A DNA stretch of 64,000 nt from Sphagnum compactum (lineage: Eukaryota; Bryophyta; Sphagnopsida; Sphagnales), in assembly GCA_965153455.1 (NCBI GenBank), contig OZ234499.1, positions 9,606,271 to 9,670,270 on the forward strand, written 5' to 3'. Shown here piece after piece: positions 47,344 through 60,004 of the stretch. Position 1 is the first letter of the stretch; each line of letters starts with the position of its first letter. Under the pieces are notes generated by a model that was not told where the DNA came from, searched no databases, and saw nothing but the letters and a program-made list of their open reading frames with translations. The translations under genes and the position numbers were made by a program.

Positions 47344-49505
47344 ATGGGATCCAAAGGCTCTTATAGTAGCATGATGATCTTGTGGGTGGTGTTTCTTGCA
47401 TTTTTAGTCATGAGCATGAAAGTGAAGGCTGCAGATCCTGATCCTGTGGTCGATTTTCCAGCCGATTTTTCAGCCGGCCCCAACGCCCCATTTACTCTCC
47501 ATAATGTTTTTGTTAATGGTGTTGTGACACAAAGTTCCGGTGGCACTCGTGCCGCTCTTAGCACCGAGGTGTTTCCCGCTTCAATGTAATTACATGCACC
47601 ACTAATATCTTCCCTCTGAATCCCGATTTTTTCTTATCTCTAACATGAATATAAATTGTCATATTTGGTTGTGTACACATCTGGAATTTTCCACTTCAAC
47701 CGTTGTATCCCATTTCATTTGGATAATATTTTATGAAAAATTGGTCATGATTTTTGGTTTTTAAATGATGGATTAGAGTTCATTGTTCACAGCTAGACAA
47801 TATACATATGGACTAACAAAATTAGAAATGATTGTTAAGATATACATATCGGATATACTTGTATACGTTATATTCGACTGACCTAATGCTATTCTCATTC
47901 TCATCTCCTAAGTTACACTAATCCAAGGCTTAGATGTTAAGATTGTGATATGTGTTTGTGTTTCTAATTAAAAAAAAATTTGCATGCAAAGACCATGGCG
48001 TGGCCCTAATGTATTTTACACCTTATTGGGGGGGGCGGGGGGGGGGGGGGGTGCGTACAGAGGGGAAGCCATTACTGCAGTGAGGTTTGTTTTGGTGCCA
48101 TGTGGGGTGAACGTGCCACACACACATCCCCGAGCAACGGAGTTGTTGAATGTTGTCTCAGGAGGCCCACTCCTTGTGGGATGGGTCGACACTTCAGGTT
48201 CCAAATATTTTGATTAATGTGGAACTTTAAAATAATTTTAATTTGTGTTTAATAAGCTTATTAACATAGAGAGTATTGTTTTGTTCATCTCGAACGATAG
48301 AAAGCTTGGCATGTTTTCCAAGTTCCAATTCAGTGATATGTTATTATATTTCTATTCTTGGTAGATAAGTTTTTACACAAATGAAGAGATACCCATTAGG
48401 ATTCAGGTGGAGCCAAAATTGTGGATTTTGTTTGTTGCAAATAATGTGGTTGTCGTCTTTAAATCCGAGCCTCTTGTGGAAATTGAATTTTAGGATAACT
48501 GTGGACCTTGCTTTTGTACTCATGTATATTGTTGCCAAGGGAAATGGAATTGTTGAGCTTGGGGTGCATATAAGATTGAAACTTCCGCAAACCACTAGTT
48601 AGTTAGGACAGCCTTGATGTTCTGTTCTAACGTGCAAATTATTAATTTGGTTCCAGGAGTTCTCCACAAGGATGAATTATGTGCGGGGGATGTGGCACTC
48701 TTTCCACGAGGCCTACTTCATTTTGAACAAAACTTGGGGAACACAAATTGCACATTTATTTCGGCTCTCAATAGCCAAAATCCGGGTGTTTTGGTATGTT
48801 CACAAATTAACATATCAACAATCTCTTGAATAGTTGAATTCCTTGCTAAAATGCCATTTGTCGAAATTGATCCAACTTGGTTTTGACATGCTATGTTAAT
48901 TATGAAAGAATAATATTTCATTTCTAATGTTTGAATCACTTGTTTCTAATACATCCATGTTGCAAGCAGGGTGTAAGGTTTAATGATTCTCATCTAACAA
49001 TTTAGTATTTGGTAGTTTTACTTACATGGTTTTTTATATTTTAAGGTTCCTTGTTTATGACAATACCCATATTTCAAACATTTCATTTAAGAATGGTACC
49101 GGGTTTTAAAATTTCTTTTCGAATTTAAAAGAAATTTGAATGAAAATATTCATGTTGGGTTCTTTAGTAGGTACATTTTAATATGTCTATTTTCGATGTT
49201 ATGAAGTTAGATATTGATAATTCCACCTTGAAATTTAAAAAAGCACATAAAAAATATGAATTGTTGGGGCTTGGATGAAATGATTTTCAGTATTTGAAGC
49301 TTTAATGATATATTTGTTTACGGACATGCAGAATGCAGGACAAGCCTTATTTGCCGTTCCAAACCCTGTGCTTGCAACCGCACTCAACATTCCAATTCCA
49401 GTTCTCCAAATTTTGAAAAATGATTTTTCTCCTGCACTATTGCAAACAAATTTGCTCTCGGGTTGCATTCCTCGGCCGGGTTGCATTCCTGGGGTTCCGC
49501 TCTAA
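47344..49505 (+). CDS. Germin-like protein, right-arm copy (four exons)
   Basis: Exons are 47,344-47,585, 48,061-48,197, 48,657-48,793 and 49,332-49,505, with GT-AG introns in the same phases as the left-arm gene; the product has 229 residues. The signal segment is MILWVVFLAFLVMSM, then DPDPVVDF with a DFPA insertion relative to the left copy. Box 1 is PHTHPRATE in exon 2 and box 2 is GDVALFPRGLLHFEQN in exon 3, so all four metal ligands are kept. The exon 2 start is set by frame: ending exon 1 at TCAAT and joining AGGGGAAGCC restores the family stretch FPA..GE....VRFVLVPCG. An upstream AG at 47,993 would also stay open here, but not in the left copy. The C-terminus is lengthened by an 18-bp duplication that repeats GCIP. 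Expected role: secreted cupin protein of the cell wall. Confidence 0.88.
48028..48051 (+). other. G8-C-G15 tract against the 3' splice site of intron 1 (right gene)
   Basis: Eight G, one C and fifteen G precede TGCGTACAG and the exon 2 junction at 48,061. The left gene has only G12 at this position. A run of this length is a candidate G-quadruplex in DNA and pre-mRNA and is prone to slippage. Confidence 0.85.
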
Positions 49506-50036
49506 TTGGGTGGAAGCAAATTTGATTTATGTGAGTTCTTGACTTACATCATAGAGGTGAAAGATCATTAGCCTAACTTTGCCCCAAGGGAAACAATGGT
49601 TTCTTCTTCATCTCCAAAAACACATTACAATAAAGCAGATATCATTAGAGAAGATCTAATTATTATCCTATGTAGTGGACTAATTTGAACAAGATTTCAC
49701 AATGAAAAATGTTGTGGCATATTTTCATTTATGCCAAACATTGGCATGTGTTCGAAATGATATAAATAAAAAGCTCCATTTATTATTAAAAGTGCATGCA
49801 ACTCCCATGTGGATTGGACCCAGTTGAAGTTGATATCTATATTCTTGGACATTTAGTATGCTTTGTGGATGTTGTTGAAGTATGATGTTTCCTTTCATCT
49901 TTATCATTATCAAAGTCCAAAAATGTTATGAGGATTTTACTTTTATCTACTAAAACCTTGATAATACTAATTGCTCCCAAGAAGTACCATAGTGAAGTAC
50001 ATTCTTGTCATATCGTATTAGGGTGGCCTGTGCGGT

Positions 50037-51020
50037 TGGCCCAAGTGTTACCATGTCTTCAACTGATTTTTCTTCCAACCCCTGGTTTTTTGGAATTTAT
50101 TTGAATTCTCAGCGGCAGAAATCACTTAAGAATTAATATCTCCCATAGTCTGAATCCAAATCTTATCAAATAAATTCCATTGAATCCTGCTCATCGAGGT
50201 CTTTCCGACAAGACCAAAGGCACATTCCAATTCCTCTAAAATTTTCAGCTACGATTTAATTTAATTTTCAGTGAAGAAATCATTCAATATTCAAGAACTT
50301 TTTGCACCGCAAGTCCAGTCCAAAGAGACCCAGAACGCAATTTGAACTATCCCGATTGAGTGGATCTGATAAGTACAAAACAAAGTAAAACAAAACAAAC
50401 AAATTACCTTGCTTCATAGATAAACTAATGTGGGCTAGGCCGTTGGCCCAAGTGTGAACCCGTTACAAAATAGGGAAACTCAACATGTGAATATTGTTTT
50501 GCAACGCATTGAAGATGATAACCAAATTGAAAAAGACTTGGACTCTTTATTGAAGGAGGTCTCAATTTTTTGAACAGCCAAATATGAAAGGAAATCATGT
50601 TCGAATTGAATGGTAAGCCTTCAAGTGTTACCACGTTCTCAACTGATTTTTCTTTCCAAAACCTGGTTTTTTGGAATTTATTTGAATTTTCAGTGATAGA
50701 AATTGATTAAAAATCAATATCTCCCACATGCTGAATCCAAATCTTATCAAAGAAATTCCATTAACTCCTGCTCATCAAGATCTTTCCAAGAACACCAAAG
50801 GCACATTCCAATTGCTCCAAAATTTTCAGCTACGATTAATTTTCAGTGAAGAAATCATTCAATATTCAAGAACTTCTACACTGCAAGTCCAAACGCCATG
50901 AAACCAAGCCGATGCACCCCTCCTCTTGGAGAGATTTCCAAATTGACTAAGAACGCAATCTGAAGCATCCCAGTTTAGTGGATCTCATTGGTACAAAACA
51001 AACAAACAACCTTCCTTCAT
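50037..51020. repeat. Duplicated outer block of the right arm
   Basis: Two related units start near 50,037 and 50,625. Each runs from the GGCCCAAGTGTTACCA-like start or its remnant through CCTGGTTTTTTGGAATTTAT and TCCAATT(C/G)CTC to a GTGGATCT end. They correspond to the left-arm block at 21,480-22,050. Confidence 0.75.
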
Positions 51021-51045
51021 AGATAGTAGATGTTAATCTAGTCTC

Positions 51046-53159
51046 ATGTTTCAAGGAGGGATCTTGCTTGTCATGTGGTTTGGAAAATATTTATATGTCT
51101 AAAATATCAATAATTTGTTATCAAATTTTGCTACTTGATGGACTTGGATTGTTTTCTTTGAATTGCTTTAGCACTCATACATCATTAGTGGGTGTAGTCC
51201 GAGCTATTAAGAACCACTTAGGCCCATCACCAATGTTGAATTGTTATGTGATTAAAAATTACTTAAATAAATGTTGAAAGTTTTGGGTGAACTTTTAAAA
51301 TAAAATTATTAATGTACTATGGGAACATTTGAATAAATTTAAATGAATCTAATGAATATGGAATACTCAAAAAAACCTATAAAACTTTGTAACCATCCAA
51401 ATTTACTTTGCAACTTTTGCACAAACAATAATGTGATACTTATGTGAATGTTGATCTTTAATACAATAACATCCAAAATTAAGATGTGTATCAAGTGTAC
51501 AAAGGATTATACACAAATTAGCAACAAAGGTGAATCATCTACAAAGGTCACAAACTCATCATGATGGTTATTTTGTGAAAGATTATGGTGTGTGTAATAG
51601 GGATGTTGTTCACCTTGTGTTGCATTTGTCTAATTTGATGGAGGTGACTATGAATAGTACAAAATATAGACAAGTTTTCATACTTAAATGGATCAATTCT
51701 AATGTAAAAGACTAAAAACATCTCATAGCAAGCAAAGAGCACATTTGCCCCTTGGTTAACGTAAACAAAAGTAATAATTGAACTTTTGTAAAAAGATTGT
51801 GGAAAACAAAAGACTAAACAATGACATTTGCCTCCAAGATGACATGCTTGTTCATCTCTTGGCACCAAAATCTACCAAGGTTCAATCACTAACTTTGCAA
51901 AAAGGTGTGGAATTTTTAGTAGATGTAAATGATGTTGGGTTTGTTGAGGACAAGCACAATTCTAAAATTTTACTTATTCAACATCCACCTTGTTGGCTTC
52001 GGTCTACTTTTCAACCAACATATTTTGAAGTGCTTACATTGTTTTCGATGTTGTTGCTAGTACACTTGTTTGGGCTACCAATATCATTTGTGTCATCCTC
52101 CACTTCACTTCAAATTCTCATATGTATTATGTTGGTACACAAATGTATTCAGGTTTTGCCACATTTTATAACTTAATAAATTCTCAAGCTCGTTTTCCCA
52201 TAAAGAAAAAAAATAGTTCATTCTAATCCTTGTAAATATCAAGTTTAGGCCAAAGATCTCATTTCCTCCCAAATGGAAAAGATTACCCATTTTACTATTC
52301 AAGGTTTAATGTGTTGTCAAATCTAAAATCTCCAAACCTTATCATTGGGTCATCTCTTGATTATAATATATTAACTTAAATATCAACCTTAAACACATGC
52401 AACAATTACTTTTATGGGTTCCTAATTTGCTAGAACTTGGGACTAGCTTGTTATGGGCAAAACTTTTTGAACTTTAAAGAACTTTGGGAAAGTGCAAAAG
52501 TTGGAAAAATCTCTTAGGAAGCTTAGAGGTGGTCCCAAAGTTTGTGCAAACATTGCACCCAATCTATGCAAATTTGATCACCTTCAACCTTAGTGATGTC
52601 CTTCTATGCACTTTTAATTTTTCAAAGTTCATTAACTTTGCCAAAATTGTAGTTCAGTTGTTGGTCAATCCCCTCCAAATTCTCTTGCCATTTATTGATT
52701 AATAATGAGTTCTATCATGCCATTCACTATTCCAACAATGCATGAAGTTTTTCATTTGTTATTTTGCATATCTTCTCTTCCTCCTTTAATGTTTATAATC
52801 GTATATTATAATAACTTGCTCAAGAAAGGTGTTCAAGCACAGTAGGTGCAAAGAAGTTTTCATATCAAGTTTTTCAAGACATTGATCTTAATCAAGAATT
52901 GTAAAAGGATGGTGTAATGTCATGCAACCCTAAAAACTTCATGTTGACAATGTTGACTAATTCAATCTACATGTAATGTGACTTCTTACATACATCAATT
53001 CTAAATTTCATTGCAATAGGCAATAATGTGAAGGGTCATTGATCATCAAGATTAAATTGGTTGTAAAATAATGGACACATTGCACAATATTGAAAGCCAA
53101 TTACATACATTATTGGTATAATATAAATCCAACCCAATTTCTTTTTTACTCTTAAGTAT
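51046..53159. other. Spacer, no supported gene
   Basis: Open stretches at 51,778-52,176 (plus) and 51,868-51,548 (minus) have no recognisable domain and overlap each other. Confidence 0.4.
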
Positions 53160-53436
53160 GGGACCAAAATGAGTAAAGTACATTAGTCAAGTAAGACTAA
53201 AAGGGTAGACTCCTTGATGCATTTTGATATTTTATTTCCATCAATTTTAATGAATAAAAAAATGTCAAATATTTTTAAGTATAATAGTTTAAACCATCAT
53301 GTATCTAGAATAATCAATATCATCCATTTTGTGTTCACTTGTATGGTTCAAAATAAAAAGGTCCAAACTTGTAAAGAAATTAAAAAAGGATGACATGATG
53401 ACATGATTTTGAAAATCCTTAAAAAGGTTTGAACCC
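53160..53436. mobile_element. MITE-like element, degenerate copy
   Basis: It follows the left-arm copy along its length (AATGAATAAAAAAATGTCAAATATTTTTAAG and the GGATGACATGATGACA region in short blocks) with decayed termini GGGACCAAAATGAG and CCTTAAAAAGGTTTGAACCC. Confidence 0.55.
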
Positions 53437-56400
53437 ATTTAGCTTGATGTTTTAATCTTGATACTCTACCAAGTTGCTTGAAGCTATTACTATGCATCCT
53501 TCTGATGTTGTACCTCCATTTAGAAGTAGTAAAATTAGGTTATAAACATTTTTTGATCATAATCATAATTTAGGTTTTGTTAAAGGTATTTACAAGCTAG
53601 AGTGTCCATAAAAGATGTAATGGGGAAATTTTTTCTACACCTTTGTGGACTATATATGTGTCCTAAATCAAATGGTTTTTGAGTTTTATGAAAAGGGATT
53701 CATGTATATGTTTATTATGTAATTCAGTTAGTTAAGATCATGGGATTATTTCAAAAATAATGGTTTACATCAAATGGAGGACTTTTAAATCATAGTTTGT
53801 AATATAAGTCCATTTATCAATAAACAACATTTATAAATGTCATTAACAATTCAAAATATTGGTTTACAAACCATTTAAAGATGGCATGGAGGTTTCGAGG
53901 ACTTTAGAAACACCATAATCGAACAAACTTACAAAGTCCTTTACAACATGATCTTTGTGGAATTCCTATAATTGGTTTCATCAACATTGTATCTTGGGAT
54001 ATATTAAATAGTTTCCCATATTAATTTTTAGGAAAAGAAGGGTTTTTCAGCTTTGAAAATGAACATTTGACACATGTATGTTTCTTGCACTATCTAAATA
54101 CACTAGAAAATATATTTTAAGGGAATTCTATTGTGACATTTTTGGTCCATTTTAATGTGCACTCACCTTAGATTTGTTTCATTGTTTTCTGCATTGTTAT
54201 CTTCTACTTTTGGAGTGAATGTGAAAAGAGGGTTGGTGCATTAGCTTTGACCATAGATGCTATTTGAAAATTTAGTTTTCTCCCAACCTTTGACCATCAC
54301 TTGGACTCCATACCTTACATTTGTGTCTAGTCTAAGTGGAGCCACTCATAAATTCAAGGTTTAAGGTTGTTCATCTTGAAATCAATATGTGGTTGTTTTC
54401 TATTATAGATTTGTTGTTTGATAACAAATAAATCCATGTATTGAAATATGTTTTGAAAACATATTTTACAAGTGATTGTATGATAACATCTACATGTTAA
54501 GTTCACCAATAAAAATTGTTGAAACAAACATGACAAGGATGTTTGGATGTTCTTGTTTGATCTAATCAATAAATTCCTTACTTTTGTGAACACTTCAATT
54601 TTCAATCGACCATGAAAACTTCTTATTTTCAATCGTAAGTTGTGTTGTTGGATCTAATTGTGTAGGTAGGGTAGCAAGATCTTATAAATAATCCTTCATT
54701 GTTTTAATAACATCAATAGATGATTATCACAAAATGTAAGATCTTAATGTATGAGTTAATGTACAAGTCATTTTCCTTTCATTTGAAGGTGATAAACATA
54801 CGTGGGTTGTATTTGTGAATACAACTTGTCCAAAAAGTAGGTATCCATTTGTAGTTGAACATATTACCATAATAGTTTGTCTCTTGTCTTCCACCTAACA
54901 CCTATGGCTTATACCTATGAATACAACAAGAGTCCCAAAAATAGGCACCCATTTGTAGTTGAACAATGATTCAACTTCTTTCTATAAAGCTTAAAAAACT
55001 TAAATGTGGTAAAATTTTGTGCAAATATACTTGTAAATATTCATGCATATAATCATGAATTATGTTTTAGTGAAAGTTTAGTTTCATCACATGAATCTTC
55101 ACTCCACTTTAGTTTCATCAAAATATGTGCGCATATTCATGAGGGTGTCACTTTTTGGACACGTGACTCAAGGATTTTGTTTTTGCTTTCTACCAAATAT
55201 AGAAACTACATGGAATCCATTTAAGTGTGAAAATTTAAATTATGATAATTCATGGTCATTGGACGAACCATAGGAGGTAGACTGACGATCAAGGTCCTAA
55301 ATTTTTTAAGAATTGCTTAGGATTCTTAGGGTTTTTGAATTTTTTGTTTTGTCGCACTTTTATTATAGGTTTTTATTTGCATTTAACATTTTAATATGGG
55401 AGCTAAGTAATGAAGGTCTAATTTTTATTTTTTCTATATGGGAAGTTAATGAATTTTGAATGTTGACATAGTTTGCAAGTGGTGATGAGCATTTGAAGGC
55501 ACTATGGAAGGGAGTGACACTTGGTTTTTCATGAGTGCATTGTGGTTTGCATGGGAAAACATGGGCTGAATTTTCCTCTATGAAGCTTTCAAATTTATAA
55601 TGTTGAGAAGTATTTTATGTTGGTAATGGATTTTTGAAATGTGCTTTAATGTACTTGTTGGGCTTCACATTCATGTTTTAATTGTTTTACTGGCAATTGC
55701 CTTTTTATGTGTGTATGTGAAGAGACATGTATATGCAACTTGTTAAATTGTTATAGTAGTGTTTTTAAGGGTTAGTTGTTTGTAAATTTTAAGTTATAGG
55801 ATATGTAATTTAGCATTAAGAGGACCTTTCACCATTTTACACATGAGCCCACAAGTGTCTTTTTCATTTCCTGTCGATCCCAATGTTTCAATATTGTGCT
55901 TGTTAGTTTTCAGAAGGATTGATTGTCATATGAAAAAAATATTGGGGTTGGATGTCCATGCTAAGTTTTGTCCAGAGCTAATTGTGTCGCTAATCTATGT
56001 GTTTGGAACATGGTTGAACTTGAGCCACCAGAAACCCTAAAAACCTTGCGTTTGTCTACAATAGGTGGAATTTGCAATTGTTGTACTCCAACATTAACTT
56101 TGGTTTTTGGCAATCAAAGTTAAATAATTAATCTTAGGGTCCACAGGTTTTTCTTTAACAATAACATCCATTTTTTTCAATCACCAGGAATTTTTTTCTG
56201 TGGACCATTCAAGTACTAAGACCTAGAAATGACCATGTGGCAATTCACCAATGTGTGTAGTATGTATGATTCATCCTAGCTTCAGATAATCTTAGTTCCT
56301 TGCAATGATTACAACTACTCACAAAATATCTAGTGTTGTTGTTGCCTTAAATGCAAAGCAGAAAAAGCGGTAATATATGTCAGAAGCCCACAAGTAATCC

Positions 56401-56951
56401 AAAAGAAAGTGCCATGAAAATATACATGTATTTACACACCAACAAAGATAAAGCCTTCTTATAATTTACATTCTTTTGACTGAACTACGGAATAACAATG
56501 GGTTCGAATCAATTCAAAAATGAAACACCATAGGCTTTTCTTTGATTCAAATGCCGGTTAAAAACCTCAATGATGTTTGTTGTTGACAAAGATCGCATGA
56601 GCATACCTTTTGTCAAGAAAGAAGCATTGTGTGACATGATAATCTGGAGTGAGAAAAGAACATATATAAGACATATACAAACATGAACATAAAATGCTGA
56701 ACAGAGTGCGCTTGGGAATCATCCATCCATTGCTTTTTAACTTGTCAAAGGCTCAACAAAAACCACTTGTGCATTTCAAGTTGTTCGTTGACCTATCAAC
56801 ATGGTTATTAAATCACACTACATCTTACAAGAGGAAAGTTTTAACACCTCAAAAAAAAAAAAGAAAAAAAAAGAAATCCAAGAGATATTACATGTATTTC
56901 GCATACAGGCAAAGAGCGGGCTTTTGTTGGCAACCTTTCTTACATTGTGGT
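53437..56951. other. Spacer, no supported gene
   Basis: Only short ORFs without domains are present, including 55,006-55,224 and 55,843-56,040 on the plus strand. No transposon structure was recognised. Confidence 0.4.
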
Positions 56952-59840
56952 TTAGTAGTGGTTGCAGTAAATACGACGACAAAACCAATTATAGTCAGGA
57001 AAAAATTGGATTGGGCCAATAGCTGTGATTGCAACCTCCTCAACAGTGAAAACAGCACACAAACAATCCAACCAGTTAGCCGATTCAAGGTTCACGGAGG
57101 TTCAGTAGGTCATGTGGTAGGTATTAAACCTGAAAATCAATGATCAATCAAAGAATATGAGATGATAGTAAATAGATACATTGAACATTATTTGCACACC
57201 TTGACATTATCTTCCCAAATACAAGAGCATGCAGTCAATTTAACCTTATCAAAGATGAAGCGAGTAGCAACACGTTTCACAGTATCCACATCCACTGCAT
57301 CAATGCACATCCGCTACATCCCTTGCAATTCTACACATTCCAGTGCAAGGGTACATGGAGAAACCTCTAATTGTGAACTAAAGATCTTCAGATTGACAAG
57401 AAAGAACTCCTGCAGAATTTTGCACCTGATTACATGCATGGCCTGCATCATCTGAATCCACTCTGTAGATCATTCTTGCCATCTCATGCATAATGACATA
57501 GGCAAGATCATCCAAATGGTCCAGCTGCAAAAGCATTGCAACATCATGGCTCCCGTAAGCCCTTCTAATTGTATGCAACAGCCAAAGGCTAGATAATATT
57601 CTGAAGACCCTGAAGATCCATTCCGTCCTTTTTTGTATCACATGACATGTGGTATACTATTATTGAGTGTAAGTCAAGATCTGCTCAATTGTCAGCCACT
57701 CTACTTGAAACTGCTTACATAACTCCCAGTGCAAACACCACACCTTAGCAACTGCATACACCCCAAAAAGTCCAGCATCACTGTAGTTTGTATTGAATGC
57801 CATCACACTCTCTGCCAGGTCGTTAGCTCCAATTTTCTGAGCCAACTCTGACCTGCACAACTTAGCATCCAGAGTTAGTTTATCAAATGGTCTCACTACA
57901 AGAACATTACACCCTAAAGGTTGACATTCCTGTTGATGTCTCTGCTTCTGACCTTGATCACATTAGAAACGATTTAGATAGTGTCAACCCACACCATTTA
58001 GTTGCATGGTACTACCCCATATGCTTGCCAGCCCCTGCATTCTTCCTCCATCACGAAAACGAACCTGAAGTTCAGAAACAAGAAAAAAAGATCACTGTAT
58101 GATTTCTAACTTCTGGTAACACTGTGAAGCAAAGTGGTACTGGGATATTGAAAAAATCCAGCCAACATAGTTTACACATTGTTGGAAGAACACTGAAAAG
58201 TTGAGTACAAAATCTTGCTTGACACATCACAAGACAGAAGCCTGACCCTACTACCTGACCTCTGATCCTGTGAAAAAAGCTGGCTCCTTCTCCACAAGTT
58301 CGCCTGCAGTGATGGGGTTTGTTGAAAGATTCTTGAAGGACTCCTGTGCTGTCCTCACAAGTTCATCATGTCGCACAGCTCCAGCTGCAGCCAGAACCTT
58401 CAAGACTTGCCAGATGCCAGCGGCCATACAAATTCAGGAGCAGTTGACCTGATTTTGATAATATAAAACAAAGGTTTTCAGAACTTGTTGTCTGTCAACT
58501 CGCTGATGACTGATGCCGGCGACCAGATACTTATCTACTCCTACTATATCATACAGCAGCAATCATGCTGTTTTGTGCTGCTTCTGATTTTTCTTTGTTC
58601 AGAAGCAGAGATTCAACCACAATTACTGCTAAATGATAGCATGATTGGCAAAAGCAAGTTACCATTCGAGGTCCTGTGTAGTGTGTACTGATGTAACTCT
58701 TCAAATCAGCTTGAGTTATGGTGTGTATATCCTAGAATTGTGCAGGACAGAGGGCTGTATTGGAATGCAGTGGCATGCAAATGATCAAACACCACCACCT
58801 CCACCTGTCCTTCTACCTGCAACACTTTGTTCTCCACACTCTGGAGTCAACCTCTAAACCCCCAATAAAATTCCTCATGAATCTCCACCCTACAAACTCT
58901 GCAATAGAAAACCCACACATCTACCTTTACAGAACCTTACATCTTTTGCAGATCTCATATTACAGCCTTTAGGAGAGAGGAGGAAATGAGACTAAAAATT
59001 AAGCAATGAGCTTTCTTGAACATCAAGAATTCAGTTGGTCAAAAATTGTTGTGCACAACATTCTCTTGACAACCAATCTAAGCGCATGCCAGAAAAACAT
59101 GTATCTAGCTTTGGCTAAATACATTACACAACCATATGCAACAACTTTTTGAGGCTTTTGTGCATAGCTTTTACCTAAATCTAGTACTTGCATATAACCT
59201 AAGAGCTTGTGTGCTTGGCCATCAATCATGAAGATCAACTTGGCTGATCTGAAAATAATAAGTTAGCTGGAAACGGTACACTGTACCTCTTCCATTTCCT
59301 CAGAATAACATTACGCTCACGACTTATGCGGTCTTCATGTAACGACGAGTTCTGCAATATATCTGCTAAAATATTGACAGCAGCTGAAACGTCCTTCTTG
59401 AGCACTTTGGTATAGCATGTTGTCTGCTGTCGTGAGGTGTAGGCGTTAAGATGTGCTGCAATGTTCTCGATTTCTTCTTCCAGTTGCCGAAGACTGCGTC
59501 TTTTGGTTCCTTTGAAAATCATATGCTCGAGGAAGTGCGTAGTACCATTTGTCGCATCAACTTCAAAGCGACTTCCAGCAAAAATCCACACACCAACTGT
59601 GGCGGAATCTGCTGAAAGAATGGACTCTGTCGCCACGCGCAAACCGTTAGGCAGTGTCGTCAGTTTCAATTCTGGTGTGCTAAGGATGGGTGTGTGATCG
59701 ATTCTGCTAGGTACAGGCGAGTTGTAGCGCTGGAATCTCTCGTCAGGCACGGCCAGGGCATGGCCATGCCTGACCGCAGTTACTGTTGCTATTCTTTGCC
59801 ATGCACATCTTGCCCTTCGCAGAATACTGCTCACTATCAT
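56952..59840 (-). pseudogene. MPPB: Mitochondrial processing peptidase beta subunit, unprocessed pseudogene
   Basis: The functional protein cleaves presequences in the mitochondrion and, in plants, is part of respiratory complex III. Minus-strand pieces are 59,840-59,287 (zinc motif HFLEH, then HLNAYTS), 58,816-58,663 (VEGQ, FDHLHATAFQY), 58,397-58,260 (AAAGAVRHDELV, LVEKEPAFFTGSE), 58,064-58,016, 57,852-57,744 (SELAQKIGANDLAESVMAFN), 57,524-57,426 (LDDLAYVIMHEMARMIYRV), about 57,314-57,245 (DAVDVDTVKRVATRFIFDK) and 57,038-56,952 (GPIQFFPDYNWF, stop). Introns are kept, so this is not a cDNA copy. Lesions: one G is missing at about 59,300, in the Glu codon expected to be the third zinc ligand; about 11 bases are lost after TILG in exon 2; roughly 100 bases are lost in exon 4; the 5' part of exon 7 is missing. 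It cannot make a normal enzyme. Confidence 0.9.
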
Positions 59841-60004
59841 CCTGCGAAACCGTGTACCATTTTTAGTGGATCAATATCTCAAGCATCTCCTCGATTTATC
59901 TTGTCGCAAATGGAAAATCATTTGAAAGACATTAGTAAGGACGATTGAAAACTTACAGTTTCAACACAAGCACAGTTGTGCGTTCTAATATCATGTCTCT
60001 TTCA

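Larger units (their letters stand above)
44570..51045 (-). repeat. Right arm of the large inverted duplication
   Basis: This is the reverse complement of 21,480-28,750 with scattered substitutions and indels. It lacks the 982-bp insertion of the left arm but has roughly 190 extra bases at about 50,430-50,625 in the outer repeated block. It carries the plus-strand germin-like gene and a MITE-like copy. Confidence 0.92.

Noticed and set aside
47994-48060. Exon 2 of the right germin-like gene extended upstream through the G tract.
   Set aside because: The extended peptide is glycine-rich and unlike the family. The same extension breaks the frame in the left gene, while the proximal AG gives the expected FPA..GE....VRF join in both. 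It is kept as a possible rare isoform in the findings.
56694-57143. A 149-codon plus-strand ORF.
   Set aside because: It lies antisense to the last exon of the MPP-beta pseudogene, includes a long A/lysine run and has no recognisable domain.
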